NCBI GenBank assembly: GCA_030704615.1
Contig: CM060732.1
Coordinates: 54,665,053 to 54,729,052 of the forward strand
From: Takakia lepidozioides
Lineage: Eukaryota; Streptophyta; Takakiopsida; Takakiales; Takakiaceae
DNA length: 64,000 bases
Reading direction: 5' to 3'
The notes beneath the pieces are model-generated. The model was not told the DNA's origin and did no database searches. It was given only the letters and a program-made list of their open reading frames with translations. Position 1 is the first letter of the stretch. The number at the start of each line of letters is the position of its first letter. The position numbers were made by a program, and so were the translations under genes. Below, in pieces: positions 11,057 through 24,075 of the stretch.

Positions 11057-12774
11057 ATGGGCTGCCTGGAAGTCTCACGGCTTGCAATCTCTCTGGCATG
11101 TGGAGGCCAAGACTTTATTTATGGAAGTGACAGTAAGGTTGTACATGATCGGAGGGATGTTCCGCACTCAGTTCATTGTCTCAGTTTTCAAGCTTTCTTT
11201 GAAGCAAAGGGCTTAGACAGGAGGAGGATGAGCGAGAAAAGGGTTCAGATTGTTGCCCCATTTTGCCAGCAGCTTGACAGCAATGAGTTGCACCCAAGGA
11301 GGTCCCATATTCGGCAGCACCAACTGGTGGTTAGGAATGCGCTAAGCTTGGAGAAACTTCGAGTACAAGGGAGTGAATCTTTAATCACTGAAATGAAACC
11401 TAAGATGCCTTCCAAACCAGGTTGTATATTCCAGGCATTTGGTTGGAAATCCCACCTCCAAGTTGGTGGGAAAATGTTTTATGAAAGAATGATAGATCTT
11501 GCACCAGAGTTCAAGGTTGCTGGCTTCACCCATATTTTATTTCCACCATGCACAAGGGCAGGAGATCCACAAGGTATTTGCAGGTTTTGCTCTTCTAGCC
11601 CCCAACCTCACTATCGCTATGTCTTCTTCATTTTTTGCTCCAGCCCCTTCTTTGTTTGGTTGACCCTTTGTTTTGAGTGTCTCTCTCTACCGTAAAGCCT
11701 GTCGACCCTCCTCCCTCTCTTGAATGCAATTCTCACCCCTGTTCTGTATCCCCCTCAAATTCTCTGCAACTGCAATCTGAGTGAAGGAAATGTTTGCATG
11801 GGCTGATGAATACTCCTTAAAATTGGTTTGGTCGTGTACTCACCTACATGTGATGTATCTATCATGGGCTGTGGCAGGGTTCATGCCGCAAGACTTTTAT
11901 GACTTGGATTCAGCATATGGTTCTGAAGCACAGCTTAGAGCTGCAGTTACCACTCTTCATAAATATGGAATATATGTCATCGCTGATGTTGTCTTGCATC
12001 AGTTTGTTGGGAGCGGACCAGCCCACGCGGCTGCCTGGAACAAGGCTGGCACTATATTGGACTCGGTATCTGTTTCTTATTCTCTTCCTCTTTCTTGTGT
12101 ATCTCACCTCTCAGTGAAAACCTCTGGCAGGAATTTGGGAAGTAGACAAGTTCGTGAACTACCGACTACAAGATTATACATGGTTGTCTTGATATTGGTC
12201 CATATATTTCTATTCAATTGTATCCAGGACTGAGAAAAACTGGGGCTTCAGGTATATGTGAGGTTGTATTTTCATGGGTAACGAAGGTAAAAGACAACTA
12301 AGGAGAGGTTGGGAAATCTTTTCATTCTGACTGAGGTTGTGTCTGTCAACAGGAAATTGAATGGGATGAGTGGTTAGTCGACCGAAGGTTTGAAGATGAA
12401 CAAGAAATGCCTGAGATTGCTGACGCTGACGTCACGAGGAGTTCTTGCATTGATCACTCAAATCCTAACTATCAGAATGATGTGAAGGGGTGGTTATTCT
12501 GGCTTAAGAAAGACGTTGGCTTTGATGTATGTGTCGTGGCCTTACACTTAAGCGCTTGAATCCTTACACTGTATAATCTCATTGTCAAGTGTTCAAGTGA
12601 AAGTAAATCATGTATAAACTGGCAGGCAGAGAGGGCAAGAGAAGCAGCTGTGTCATTTTCATCATCATCTATTTTGGAACTTGCTTTGGTGCTGAAGCAA
12701 AGGCCTGTTGAAGTATCCGGTTGATCCTGAAGGTCTATGTGTTGCAATTCATGGCAGGGATGGTGCTTTGATTA

Positions 12775-12952
12775 TGCAAAAACACATGATCCCAAGATCT
12801 TTCAAATGTAGGTACAATCATTTGTTTTGAATGAAGTCATTATCTGCATTGTGAGATATAAGCAAGTGCAAAAACACATGATCCCAAGATCTTTCAAATG
12901 TAGGTACAATCATTTGTTTTGAATGAAGTCATTATCTGCATTGTGAGATATA
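12775..12952. repeat. 92-bp tandem duplication across an exon end
   Basis: The segment beginning TGCAAAAACACATGATCC at 12775 is repeated without a visible mismatch from 12867. It contains the end of the GWCFDYAK exon and its splice donor, so the locus now has two identical donors. Use of the second would add 92 bp with an in-frame TAG. The identity implies a recent event. Confidence 0.9.
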
Positions 12953-14880
12953 ACCACTTTCTTGGCACCAGGTTTTTCGACTGCGGACCCATCTTTGGTC
13001 TTGTCACATTTTCATAGTGAAATTTGTATTGGCTAATGTTGAGTAGCCCTTTTTGTATGAGCATTACAGCTTTTGAAGGAATTTCACCTGGATTTGATGA
13101 CAGATATGGACAGGAAACCAGCCCGCAAATTGCACTTGGAGATGTCTGGCACCCTATGCGGTAGGATCTGAACCTTTACCTGCCAGGATGTCTGTACTTT
13201 GGGAGCAAAGAATGGGGTTGCTTATATGGACTATCTTGTCTAGTTTCGTTGTGAATCAGACAGTTCATACATCCTGCTCTTTAAGCAATTTTTGGAGCCT
13301 TGCTTGATGGAACAAGTGGATTAGCTGTCGCACATGTTTAGAGGGCAAATGCACTACGTCTGGCGAGTTCGAGTTCTAACCCTGTGAGGGAACTCTGCCT
13401 GTGCTGATTGTGCAGGTACAATGGCACCTATTTGGAGTACAATCAAGGTACCCAGTCAACGTCTTTTCTTTCCAACCTTGGCAGCTGTTCTGGCTGTAGC
13501 CTTCGTTAAGTGTTCATTGACATGAGATGCAATCAGCGCAACTAGACTCCTCCAGATAACCCGTGATTCGGGGTTAGCCATGAATGTGACTTGACCTTGG
13601 TGAGTACATGACACCTTTTCTGTGAAGTGGAGGATGAATTTAGTTCATCTACTGATTAGCTTCTCATGTTTGGTCATCCTCTTCTAGTTTTAGCTTTAGC
13701 AGGCAGTTTTGTCACTCGTGTTAGGCATAGCTGAATGTAAGTTGGGTTGGATTTGGAAAACTGCATCTTTGTTGTTAGCAGATGACCATCGGCAACAACT
13801 GTGTGACTGGGTAAATGTTTCTGGCGGCACAGCAAAAGTTTTTGATTACACAACAAAGGTAATAGTGCCACTTTCCTTTGCACCTCAAAGACTGAGCTCT
13901 GAAACATCTAAAGTTGCTCAGCGGCATACTGGTCTCCCTAGCTGTCTCGATTGTTTGGTCAACGAATAAAGTTTAATTTGTTATGTCAACAAGATCAAGG
14001 GAATACCGTGCTTGTAGTTTACTGAGTTGAAGTTCTCTGGGTAAATACCAACCTGTAGGGTCATGGTATCAACCAACGTGTTGCCTGTCTAGCCTACTTT
14101 ATGATTTCAGCTCTGAGTTCAAGGTGGTTGATCCATACTGAAGTTGCTACCAAAATGGTTTACTTGTCTTTATACCTTGAGCACAAAGAAACTTTGTCAC
14201 TTTACAGATGGTTGATCCTATTTTAGGTCAATTTGATTTGGTATAGTCTGATTCTATGCAGGGTATACTTCAGCGGGCAGTTGAGCACACGGAATACTGG
14301 CGGTTGAGTGATCGTGAAGGAAAACCATCTGGCCTACTTGGATGGTGGCCTGAAATGGCAAGAAATAAAAGCCACTTTCTGATGTGCATCAAGGCTGATG
14401 CAGTTATTTGATATTGGTAGTATAATTTCCTGTGCAGGTTTCAGAATTGTTTTATACGATCAAGTGTATCCAGGGATGATGATTGATTGGTAGATCCAAT
14501 TTTGCTGTGTGTACTCTGGGATATAGATAAGTGCTTCAATCAGTAGTGTTGTGGAAAGTGACATGAATGGTCTTGATGCTAAGCAGGCTATTACATTCTT
14601 GGACAACCATAGCACGGGCTCAGAACCGAAGCTCTGGCCATATCCAACATGGCGCAGCGAGTTGGGGTATGCATGATTTTGCCCCATCTAAATGGAGAGA
14701 ATATATTGGTCCCATGCAGATCATGCCTATGATATACTCTTAGGGCATAGTCTGAGACTCAGCCTGAAATTGTCATGGAGTGCTTGCACACTCCCTATAG
14801 CAATCTTGTTACTGCAGATTGGCATCATGCGTATACGCAGAATGTTGGTTGCAACACTGAAAAATTGTGCACACGTTTGC

Positions 14881-14893
14881 ATGTATGTGTGTT

Positions 14894-14934
<41 letters not shown>
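14881..14934. repeat. (GT)n-(GA)n compound microsatellite
   Basis: About ten GT units, interrupted, followed by about ten GA units, inside an amylase intron. Confidence 0.9.
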
Positions 14935-16134
14935 TCAGGCAGCTTCTGTGGCCTTCCAGGTGTGGGTCCAGTTCCCAACAGAATAGGAACTGATGGTGCC
15001 CCATGCAGGCACTGTGAGCCAGTGGTGCTTTAGTTCTTGGAAAATTCTCAGACCAGTCTAATATATTTTTACTGGAGCATTTGGTGAGGGACTGTTCTAG
15101 ACTATGATGACACTCAGATATATAACACTCAGATATATGTTTGTTATGACAGATATGTGTACATTCTCACACATCCTGGCACACCGTGTGTCTTTGCTGA
15201 GGATTTTCAAGACGTAAACCTACAGGTATTGTACATAGTTGAGAGGGATTTGTCAAACTAGTCCGATACGTAATCTCTATCTTCCACCATTCATTGAGTT
15301 GCTGCTTGAAGTATTGGCATAAATTGACTGCATGAGGCAAGGAACTTATAGCCAAAGCAAGGTTGCCTGGCCAGCCCAATCAAGATTATGTCAGTAGGGA
15401 TGTCACAATAAGCTAGGTTGCTTGAGACCCAAAGCTCTACAAACCCATGTTGAGTCATATATATTACCTGAGACTGAAGTGGAAGTTGATGTGACATTTT
15501 GCAGATACGTATTAGGTCGCTGCTTGCTATAAGGAGGCAATGGGGGATTTGCTGTGATAGCCCAATTAGCATTCTGAAGTGCGACGCGGATCTGTATGTT
15601 GCCAAGATCGGCAGTGTAGTTGATGGCCCAGACTTCAAGGGGATATTTGTCAAGCTTGGCCCCACGTTTGATTTGCGTGGTTTTCTTCCTCGTATGTGCT
15701 TCTCTAGCCCGGCAACTACTCATAAGCAATGTCAAATTTATAGGCCTTCTTGCATTTTGCTCCTGATATACAATTGGAAACTGTCTTGACATAAAGCTAG
15801 ACCATTTCCAACACATAAACAGACAGGTAGAAATACTATTGGAGTGATCACTGTCAAAACATCCCTACTTGTTCTCTTCCTGTGTAGCTGGTGGGTATCC
15901 TACTTCTTCACCTTTGGAATTCATGTGAAAGATTTGAGCAACTTGGCCAATTTTGTGAGGGGTCCTTGAAGTATCAATAAACCCGTTTTTGTAATTCGGC
16001 TGGGAAAATATGCACAGTTTGGAAAGCTTTTGACTCACGTCTATGGATGTGCAGCACCTGACTTTCAAGTAGCCCTATCCGGTCAGGATTTTGCAGTATG
16101 GGAGAGGGCAACGATTCAGGAAACTCAAGACTAA

Positions 16135-17598
16135 GGAGGCGTTTGGCTCAAAGAGATTTGACTTTTGCATCCTCCTTACCTAGTCCTTTCTTGCAGTCCA
16201 CAAATTTGGGCATTTTAGTTCCCAAACAACAGGGACCAAAGTCATATGATATAGGTATTTTGATCTATGTGGTGTCTTACTAGCTCAGAATCTCTAATGC
16301 CCAGGGCACAGGATTACAATACCTCATTGACAACAACAGAGCAGTAGTGGGAGAGTCAGAGTTCATGGTTAGTAAAAAACTGCTTGACATGTCACCCTGA
16401 ATATCCGACTGAGTTTTGCAGTTTTGTCTTTGAAGGCAACACTTGCTGAGGTCAACCTCTTCAACTTGTTTTTTTTGCTCTCTGTGATGCATGGTCCCCA
16501 GGTAAAACATGGGGATATACCTTCAAAGTATTCTTCCATGACAAACATGACAATGCTCCCTACACTACAGTCTGCCTTAACCAACAGGGTGTGCCTGCAG
16601 CATTGGATTGGGCTCCTTGCAAACAAGACGGGAGAGTATATCAGTGAATCACTGGGTCTTGACCAAAAGCTTCTCAAACTTACATGAAATAGCCGTCCTT
16701 CATATGAATCCTGCTTCCTAAACCAGTAAAATATAGTGATTAGAGAGGGCTCTAAAGCAGATTCACACGAGGATTGGAGACTCTGAAAGCTCTATCTCTG
16801 CTGTTCCAAGATGTGCACACTAAGAAATCACCCACTAATCATGAGAGGAGGAAAGTAAGGGATTGTGGCAGTGAAGTAACAAATGAAGTAAGTAAACAGA
16901 CAAGAACAGACTTCAAATTGTGAAAATGATGTGTGGCTACCACCAAACTCCACTATTCTTTTCAAGACTACATACTTCACCAGAAGATATAGTTGAAGAC
17001 AGTGGATCATGAGATGTGACTCACACAATTTGATCCCCATGCAAATATTAACTCCAATTTCCTCTCTACAGATTTCATACCAGGTGGTGAAGAAACACCA
17101 CCATAACTAACTGCTAATACAATATTCTTCACTCAGTTAACCAAAACAATTCTTTCACTCTGCAAATGCAATTTATATTGGCTTCAACAAGTGCAATGTC
17201 AAACATACAAGAAAGTCAGGGGGAAAATATGCAAGCCAATGATATACAACTACTCGTTTTATCAACATCTCAAAAAGTAATGGGCAATATCCACAAAAGA
17301 AGATTTGCGCCAAACAACTCTGAAGAAGTTCGTAGACACCTTGGCCAACAAATTTCTGTAGCCTCTATACTAAGATCTACTTTGCATAAAACATTTCTGA
17401 CACTTGTAGTTGAGACTGAGAATTACATTTCAGTGAAAAGTCTCACAGCCCAAGACCCAACCTGAAAGATATTTTTTTGATACATCTAAAGACAAGTTTG
17501 CTACCGGACAGGGAGATTGGGGGGGGGGGGGGGGAATGGATAAGCATGAAACAGGGGAAGGATCCAGTCTGGCAATCCCCAAAACAACACAAGTACTG
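16135..17598. other. Intergenic between amylase locus and NFS1
   Basis: Short overlapping frames on both strands (for example 16369-16687) without recognisable domains. An oligo(G) run of 14 lies at 17521-17534. The part next to 17598 should hold the NFS1 3' untranslated region. Confidence 0.4.
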
Positions 17599-19041
17599 TC
17601 AGTGCTGTGCCCATTGAATGCTCTTCAGATCAATGCCCTCCTGTACCATTTCCCACAAGGGACTCATCTTTCTCAACTTCTGCACTTGGTCAACCGTCAG
17701 ATCAATGGCCCTCTGAATCTCTTCTTTGGTGGTGAACCTTCCAATGCCAAACCTAATGGATGTGTGCGCCATATCCTCCTCCACCCCCAAGGCTCGAAGC
17801 ACATAAGATGGCTCAAGACTGGCACTTGTGCAGGCACTTCCACTTGATACAGCCACTTCTTTGAGCCCCATCAGCAAACTCTCTCCTTCCACATAGGCAA
17901 AGGAGAGGTTCAGATTACCTACATACCGATGCTGCATGCTACCATTCACAATTACCCCTTCCAACTGCGAGGTGATGCCCTTATAGAGCTGCTCTGTCAG
18001 CTCCTGGATGTGCCTTTCGTCATGCCTCATTTCTTGCATGGCAATTTCACAGGCAGCCCCCATCCCTACAACCAAAGGAGTGGCAACAGTACCACTTCGT
18101 ATACCCCTCTCTTGGCCCCCACCACTCATTTGAGCCTCTACACGGACCCGGGGCCTCCTCCGCATGTACAAAGCTCCAATCCCTTTGGGTCCATAAATTT
18201 TGTGGGCACTCAAGGACATCAAATCCACCTTCATCTCATCAACATTGATGGGAATCTTCCCCGCTGCCTGAGCTGCATCTGTGTGCAGAAATATTTTCTT
18301 CTGTCGACAAATCGCTCCAATCTCAGCCATCGGTTGGATAACGCCAATCTCATTGTTGACAGTCATGATTGATACGAGTCCCGTATCAGGCCGGATGGCA
18401 GCCTGCAGCTCATCGATGTCGATAAGACCGTCTTTCTTCACAGGAAGGTACGTGACATCAAAGCCTTCCTGCTGCAGATGCCGGCAGGAATCCAGCACAC
18501 ACTTGTGCTCGGTCTGTGTCGTGATCACATGCTTCTTCTTCTCTTTGTAGAAATGCATTACTCCTTTGATTGCAATATTATTAGCCTCTGTCGCGCCCGA
18601 CGTGAATATGATCTCTTTAGGGTCAGCACCGATCAGCTTCCCAATTTGAGCCCTTGCTTTCTCCACGGCGTCGTCACTTTCCCAACCATACATGTGAGTC
18701 CTTGAATGAGGATTTCCAAACTGATCCAAGTAGTAAGGAAGCATCGCGTCAAGAACACGGGGGTCTACAGGAGATGTTGCCTGCATGTCCAAGTAGAGAG
18801 GCCGCCCAGCCATTCTCACACCCTTCATTGTAATTCCCTCAGGTTCATCGTCTTGCACAGCAACCGCTGCCGCCGTCGACTGCGATTTCACAAATGATTG
18901 CACAGGGGCCCTCGGAGAAACGCAACGGCATTGAGAAAGAAATTCACCTGTACGATGCTGCGCTGCAAGAGAATCTCTGGCCCTCCAAAACTGGGAAACC
19001 CACCTAGCCCCTATCTGCCGCATCTCTGCTCCCATCACCAC
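17599..19041 (-). CDS. NFS1: Cysteine desulfurase, mitochondrial type (NFS1)
   Basis: Uninterrupted 480-codon gene without introns, as in other plant NFS1 genes. It is a PLP-dependent class V aminotransferase that takes sulfur from cysteine for iron-sulfur cluster assembly on the ISCU scaffold in the mitochondrial matrix. Visible residues: the PLP-stacking His179 in TTQTEHK, Asp255 in HTDAAQ, the PLP Schiff-base Lys281 in [10 protein letters not shown], and the persulfide-carrying Cys404 in [10 protein letters not shown]. The conserved C-terminal RFTTKEEI and SIQWAQH end is present. Residues 1-75 are Arg/Ser/Ala-rich with few acids up to residue 63, a fitting mitochondrial presequence. Met1 and Met7 are both possible starts; Met1 is the longest. 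Codons and length look normal and there is no sign of decay. Confidence 0.97.
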   Translation of the reverse strand: MVMGAEMRQIGARWVSQFWRARDSLAAQHRTGEFLSQCRCVSPRAPVQSFVKSQSTAAAVAVQDDEPEGITMKGVRMAGRPLYLDMQATSPVDPRVLDAMLPYYLDQFGNPHSRTHMYGWESDDAVEKARAQIGKLIGADPKEIIFTSGATEANNIAIKGVMHFYKEKKKHVITTQTEHKCVLDSCRHLQQEGFDVTYLPVKKDGLIDIDELQAAIRPDTGLVSIMTVNNEIGVIQPMAEIGAICRQKKIFLHTDAAQAAGKIPINVDEMKVDLMSLSAHKIYGPKGIGALYMRRRPRVRVEAQMSGGGQERGIRSGTVATPLVVGMGAACEIAMQEMRHDERHIQELTEQLYKGITSQLEGVIVNGSMQHRYVGNLNLSFAYVEGESLLMGLKEVAVSSGSACTSASLEPSYVLRALGVEEDMAHTSIRFGIGRFTTKEEIQRAIDLTVDQVQKLRKMSPLWEMVQEGIDLKSIQWAQH

Positions 19042-22000
19042 CCCTCAACAACAAAACCTATGATCGAATCTGCCTCTTGAAAGAGCCCGCAACCTGTCTG
19101 TCTCCAACCCTTCTCGGAACTCCTTGTCTCAACTCAACTCATCGCCCCTTCTCACTCCCGAACACCAGCGCCACATACAAAGGTGTAATATTAAAACCCA
19201 ACTGCAGAAGGTAACGTCTCAAATGACCTAACAAACACTGTTAATATAGCCTGTCTCTCTGACCCTATCCTCTCTCCCTCTCAATACTTCCTAATAAAAT
19301 AAGAGGGTTGCAAGCAGAAATTTTTCGGGCGGTGGGAAGGAATCTAGACTAAAAGGGCGGCTTCGTGGCCTGCGGAGATGGAGAGACCTCGCTGCAAGGG
19401 ACGATTGTTGTCATGCCCGTCACACCATTCGCTCGTGACACGGACGATGCCACATGGGCCCCAGCGCGGTCCAAGCTCCAAGCCAGGTCCCACTCCTCTC
19501 TCGAAACTCGCCCACACTCAGATATGGCTGCCACGCCCTGTCAACAGAACCGTTAGGCCACCAGTTCCCTTTTACTTAGCAAATTCCAGATATCATTTGT
19601 TCCTCTTTCGCTGGGGAGAAATATGGGCCCTTTACAAATAGCACCTTGCAAGTTGTAAGCATAGCAGGTGAATTCAGCCCATAAGCTTCCAGGGATACAT
19701 AGGGCTTGTATCTGTTTCTGAAGAACCTCAGTCAGGCAAGTGGTTGATCTCAGAGTATTGTACTGGTGGTGAGAAGCTTCAAGGACACTGTCCTTTGGAG
19801 AAGTATGGGTGGGTTGCAATTGAACCTCACGAAAGCTTAAACGCATAGTACCGGTCGAAATCGGCACATACTTCACTAGAGCATTTTCTATGTCAATAAA
19901 GCTTGGGAGTAGAGGGTTCTACAAAGCCATAATCAGCCATCTCCTGAGGTATTGATAGAATAATATTGCACTGGTGTGGGGAGACTTTGGAGGAGCTTTA
20001 CTGTCAAGAAATACAGACCAGAATGTGAGCATGGCATAGCAAGAGTAAATTCAGGCCATACTTACACCAGGAATTTTTCTGCCCTAAAGCTCTAGAGTAA
20101 TGGGTTTCACAAAAACTACAAGCTCGAAGCTAAAGAAGTCTGTAAAATAGCCCAAAACATTCTTACTCAAATTGGCGATGTAATCCTTGTTCTAGTGTCA
20201 AAAAGTGGATGTATGCTGAAGATTCTCATCACTCAACATTGAAGAAGAAGATGCGCGACTTCTTCATCAGACATTGTCAGCTCCATGTATCTCTGCAGGG
20301 CATTTGCAAGCTTGGCCGCCAACTGATGCTTGCACTGCCCCCACCCAACACCCAGTTTTAGGGGCCTGAATTAACCATGACAAACATCCATAGGCTTGGA
20401 AAAAGTTTCAATGTACACCTGGGTGGTTGTTGGCTTCCGAATGTTGGAAATATGCCACGAGTGTGTCAGGGTAATGGCGAAAGAAATAGAGAAGAAACTT
20501 TCAAGTTGGCCATGCTCCTTTTGATGCAAGTTGTGTACAATTGTGGTCAACTCAAAATTGAGCCGAATCTACTCCAGAATGTACACGTTCTGTTTTTCTT
20601 GTGGTTTGCAATTTCCAGCTGTTGGCCGAAACACGCGGCATGAGACTTGGCATTGCCATAGGCCAGGCCTCCTGTCTGGCAGGAACAGAATGGGTGGTGC
20701 AGAAGGGCAGATGAAATGAGTGCAGAATGACGGCCAACTTTACTAGACAAAGGAGAGGAGAAAACACGCACACAGAGTTGGTTGCTTTTGCCCACAACAT
20801 CAAAGAAAAAGGAATGGCAGGAGCAGAAGTGGTCAGAGAAGCACAAGTAGTACTCTGCCCCACCCTTGGACTCTCCAACCACCTGCATGTATGGCAAAAG
20901 GGACTATCTCTTCACTTGTTCTCCTGGTCAAGATGATCTTCTCCTCCCCATTAGAAACTTTAGAGGCCCCTAACAAAGTTTTATCTAATATTGTGGGTAT
21001 GCATTTGTCCTATGGCACTCTAAATAATGCCATGCAAAACCTTTCTTGGATGAAAGAGTGAGAAACTGGGTGTAGAAAGAGGAAGGGGTAGTAAGTGGGA
21101 GAGATCCTCAGCTAACAGGATTGTAAATATAAAGAGACCTTCCTCCCTCACTACCTACCGGCTATTTCAACAGTACAACATCGAAATACTGCAAAAAGAA
21201 ATAAGGATATCATTTACTGTTTTGTAGCAATCCAGAGCACTAAATATGGGGGAGTTAAAATATTGATGCTCAAACCTGGAAAAGAGTGCGATGGCTGGGC
21301 TGAGAGACAATACGTCGCACACCACCCTGGTCTAAGATACGCAATGCTCGCTCTAGATTCTTTTCGAACAGAAAATGGAGCCTGCAACTTTGCAGTGAAA
21401 TAACATTTCAGTGACTGCCTTGAAGTATCCCACCTTCATCCAAAGTAAGAAAGTGCCAGCCCAACCACTTATCCATGCAACACGACGGTAAGATGCGTGT
21501 AGAAGTAAGTTCTCAGAACATAGGAAGTGACTGAAGCACTCGCTACACTTGTCCTACACAAAGGAATGGACTTAATACCATCCTCTCATCCAGATGTTAC
21601 ATAACAAACGAAATTGTTCCCATGGACACTACATCTGTGCCTAGACAGATCACAGTCATGGGTGATATTGCTTCTTGTAACATCTGATGGAAACTGTGAA
21701 CTGTTGTCAATTCAACCTGGGTATGCTTGACCCAAGAGAATTTCAGTATGTTACTGCTATAAGTTCCTCTCTGCAATCAAATTGCCATCTGCAAATCCAC
21801 CGTCATTGTCGTCCAAACAGAAATGTGGCAGAGAGAGAGAGAGACAATGAGTAGAGAATGTACTCGTAAAGGGAGATGAGAGACAGTCTGCTTGCCATAG
21901 ATTTTGCGAGACAAACAGAATTATCAGTGATGGATGGCAGAAGTCCGAATGCTTACATGGCCATCTGTTCATCTGTCACTGCTCCAAATCGAAGCACACA

Positions 22001-22864
22001 CATGCACGGGGCTGTCAGAACATTGTTGCATCCTCGTCATCATGCTTATCTCTCCATCACGCATCTTCTTGACTTTGGAGTACTTGTTTAGCCCATCTCT
22101 AGAACAAGATACTATAATTTCACTACCATCTCCTATTATTTGCGTAGTTTCACTCATTCGAAATCCTCAATGGATCATAGCCAGGGTTCCGAACACGGTA
22201 AGTAGTAACCTGCTGCGGCAGCTTCTATGTTTCCGAAAATCGTCATGGCCGCTGCGACTGCCATCTCTGACTAGTCGAGACACTCTTTCCTGTATGTGTT
22301 GGAGGTCAACAGGTTACAAGCTGAGAGCTTGACAGTAAATGTGAACAAACAGACAGACAGACAGAGTAGCAAACTAGCAGTCAGAGAACCCATTGAATAA
22401 ATTTCAATCTGGGAAGGGCCTTCCGGTCATACGAAGGGCTTGGGAACACAGATTGAGAATCAAGACACGCAGAGAGATAAGAGACAGAACTAACCTATCT
22501 TCAGTCTTACTTGCAAGCACTAACGATTCAGAGAAAGAAAGAGCTTCGCACATACCCAAACGATGTGGGAAAATTGGAGCGTATGCGGAGAGATCTATCA
22601 CCTACCAATCACATACTAGGTATGGAAAACCCCCTCCAGTGCGATTTGCGACCTTCAGATCACTGCACTTCGCCTTTTGGAACAGAGAGAATTGTTGGGT
22701 TTGAACTTTTGAACCTCACCCTCAACCTCCTTAGCTTTTCATCGATGTCGGCCCACATTGGCAGGGAAAGTAGCACTTCGTGCTTCAGACTCGAGACTCA
22801 TCAAGGAATGGATTTCACTCAGAAAGTGATGGTGGAGGGTTTGGCGTTGGCCGCTCCCACATCC
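19042..22864. other. Long intergenic stretch, no gene recognised
   Basis: Both strands show only short frames of mixed composition. The first ~300 bp should include the NFS1 promoter. A short GA run is at 21828-21843. A spliced gene with short exons could be missed by eye, but I recognise no conserved domain. Confidence 0.4.
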
Positions 22865-24075
22865 ATGGCTACCTCCACCAATATTGTGTTCTATTCTGTT
22901 CCTTCTCCTCTTACCCTCAACAAAACACGTTCTTCTCTGCATCTTCTTTATTTCAGAGGCACATTCCTTATTAGGAAACAGGTTTTCGGGTCCTCAAATG
23001 TCTCGACGAGGGAAGTGCTCTGCAACGGAGCCCTCAATCGACCAGATGGCAAGGCACGATTTCCAGCAAGCGGCCCCATGCACTTCGATAGTGGAGGAGG
23101 AGGTAGAATGCTGGAAAATGTTAGTGATCTCAAAGGGAACAGGGGATTTTGGAATGAGGGATGGCGTTCTGGGAAGAGGAACGAAGGGCCAGGACTGGGC
23201 GGAGAGCTGTCTACAGAAAATCCTGCAATTGCGGACGATGAAAGAGGGCCAAGAAAAGGATAGTACTTGGTTGACATGCACCCGCTATGCTATGAAGATG
23301 ACAAGGTGCAGCCGAAGGTAGTGGTGGAGTGGATGCGGTTGCTGTTCACTCAAGTTGCGCAGCATGACCCCGTCATTGCATGATGGATGGAGAGAGAGGG
23401 AACGAGTATAGACAGGAGCTGATGTCCGCTTACAAAGCCAGGCGCAACAAGTACCGGCCCCTGCCTGAGAGGGCTCACACACCCATCGGTCTCCAAGCAG
23501 ACTTGCGGGAGTGTCTGCCCTTGATCCATGGGTTCCTTGCTCTCTGCCATGTCCCTGTGGTGAAGGTGGGTACGGCAGAGGCTGATGATGTGGTCGCCGC
23601 ACCAAGCACTGGCTCATGACCTTATAGTGGTTGTGGCCTCACACGACATGGACTTTCGCCAACTTCTCTCTCCTCAGATCCACATGCTGCTCCCTCCCCG
23701 ATTTTGGGCGGTGGTCTTTCTACACACTCCAGCATTATGTAGCACAAAATCAATCTCCCCCAGTTTGGAGCTTGCTCTGCGATGCCCGCTGGGGGATGCC
23801 AATGCGACAGACAGCATCTCAGGCCTTCCTGACCTCGCCCCAGGGTTTGGGAGGAAGACTGCCTTGAAGCTGATGAAGAAGCATGGATCCTTAAATCAAC
23901 TACTAAATGCAGCTGCCACACCCACTGTGGGAAAACCAGACATTCAGGGTGCCCTCACAATGCATACCGCCACACTCTGCATGAACTTTCACGTCCTCAG
24001 TTTCGCACAGATGTTGATGTTGTACTGAAAGAAGAGTGGTGTAGGCCACATGCCGCAGTGCTAATGACTCTCTGG
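22865..24075 (+). pseudogene. Organellar 5'-3' exonuclease (PolA/FEN-type), intronless broken copy
   Basis: Starts at a good ATG (MATSTNIVFYS..., transit-like). A TAG at 23261-23263 is followed in the same frame by YLVDMHPLCYEDDK and TQVAQHDPVIA. One base is then lost and MDGERGNEYRQEL, SAYKARRNKYR and VVKVGTAEADDVVA continue (23380-23610), followed in other frames by VVVASHDMDFRQLLSP, RWSFYTLQHYVAQ, GLPDLAPGFGRKTALKLMKKHG, LLNAAATPTVG and TDVDVVLKEEW. This matches the plant 5'-3' exonuclease family with PIN-like and helix-hairpin-helix (H3TH) parts. GDANATDSISGLP replaces the usual GD..D.I.GVP acidic motif. At least four frameshifts and one stop make it a pseudogene. Absence of introns suggests a processed copy, but no poly(A) tract was found at its end. 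Confidence 0.85.

Larger units (their letters stand above)
11057..16134 (+). pseudogene. Plastid-type (AMY3-like) alpha-amylase homologue, probably inactive
   Basis: Eleven exons follow GH13 plant alpha-amylase order: 11057-11573 (FQAFGWKSHLQVGG), 11878-12065 (FMPQDFYDLDSAYGS, ADVVLHQ), 12353-12526 (IDHSNPNYQNDVKGW), 12758-12807 (GWCFDYAK), 13062-13160 (IALGDVWHPMR), 13416-13447, 13782-13858 (FDYTTK), 14262-14357 (EYWRLSDREGK, GWWPEMAR), 14587-14666 (FLDNHSTGSE), 15153-15225 (YVYILTHPGTPC), 15505-15691, 16055-16134 (GQDFAVWE, stop TAA). Nearly all junctions are GT-AG with matching phases. The exon ending at 14357 lacks a GT donor (AGA followed by AATAAA). Against the family, region I NH is HQ, the region II Arg is Cys, the region III Glu is Asp and the region IV catalytic Asp is Ser; only the region II nucleophile Asp remains. 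The N-terminal ~115 residues before the barrel are unrecognised and the start is tentative. A pseudogene or a pseudoenzyme; hydrolysis of starch is unlikely. Confidence 0.82.

Noticed and set aside
13320-13400. Possible SINE head in an amylase intron (GAGTTCGAGTTCTAACCC)
   Set aside because: Box B is only partly matched, no convincing box A at the right distance and no tail were found.
19553-20897. Several 100-codon frames on both strands
   Set aside because: They overlap one another in different frames, have no shared domain and show no plausible splice-linked continuation.
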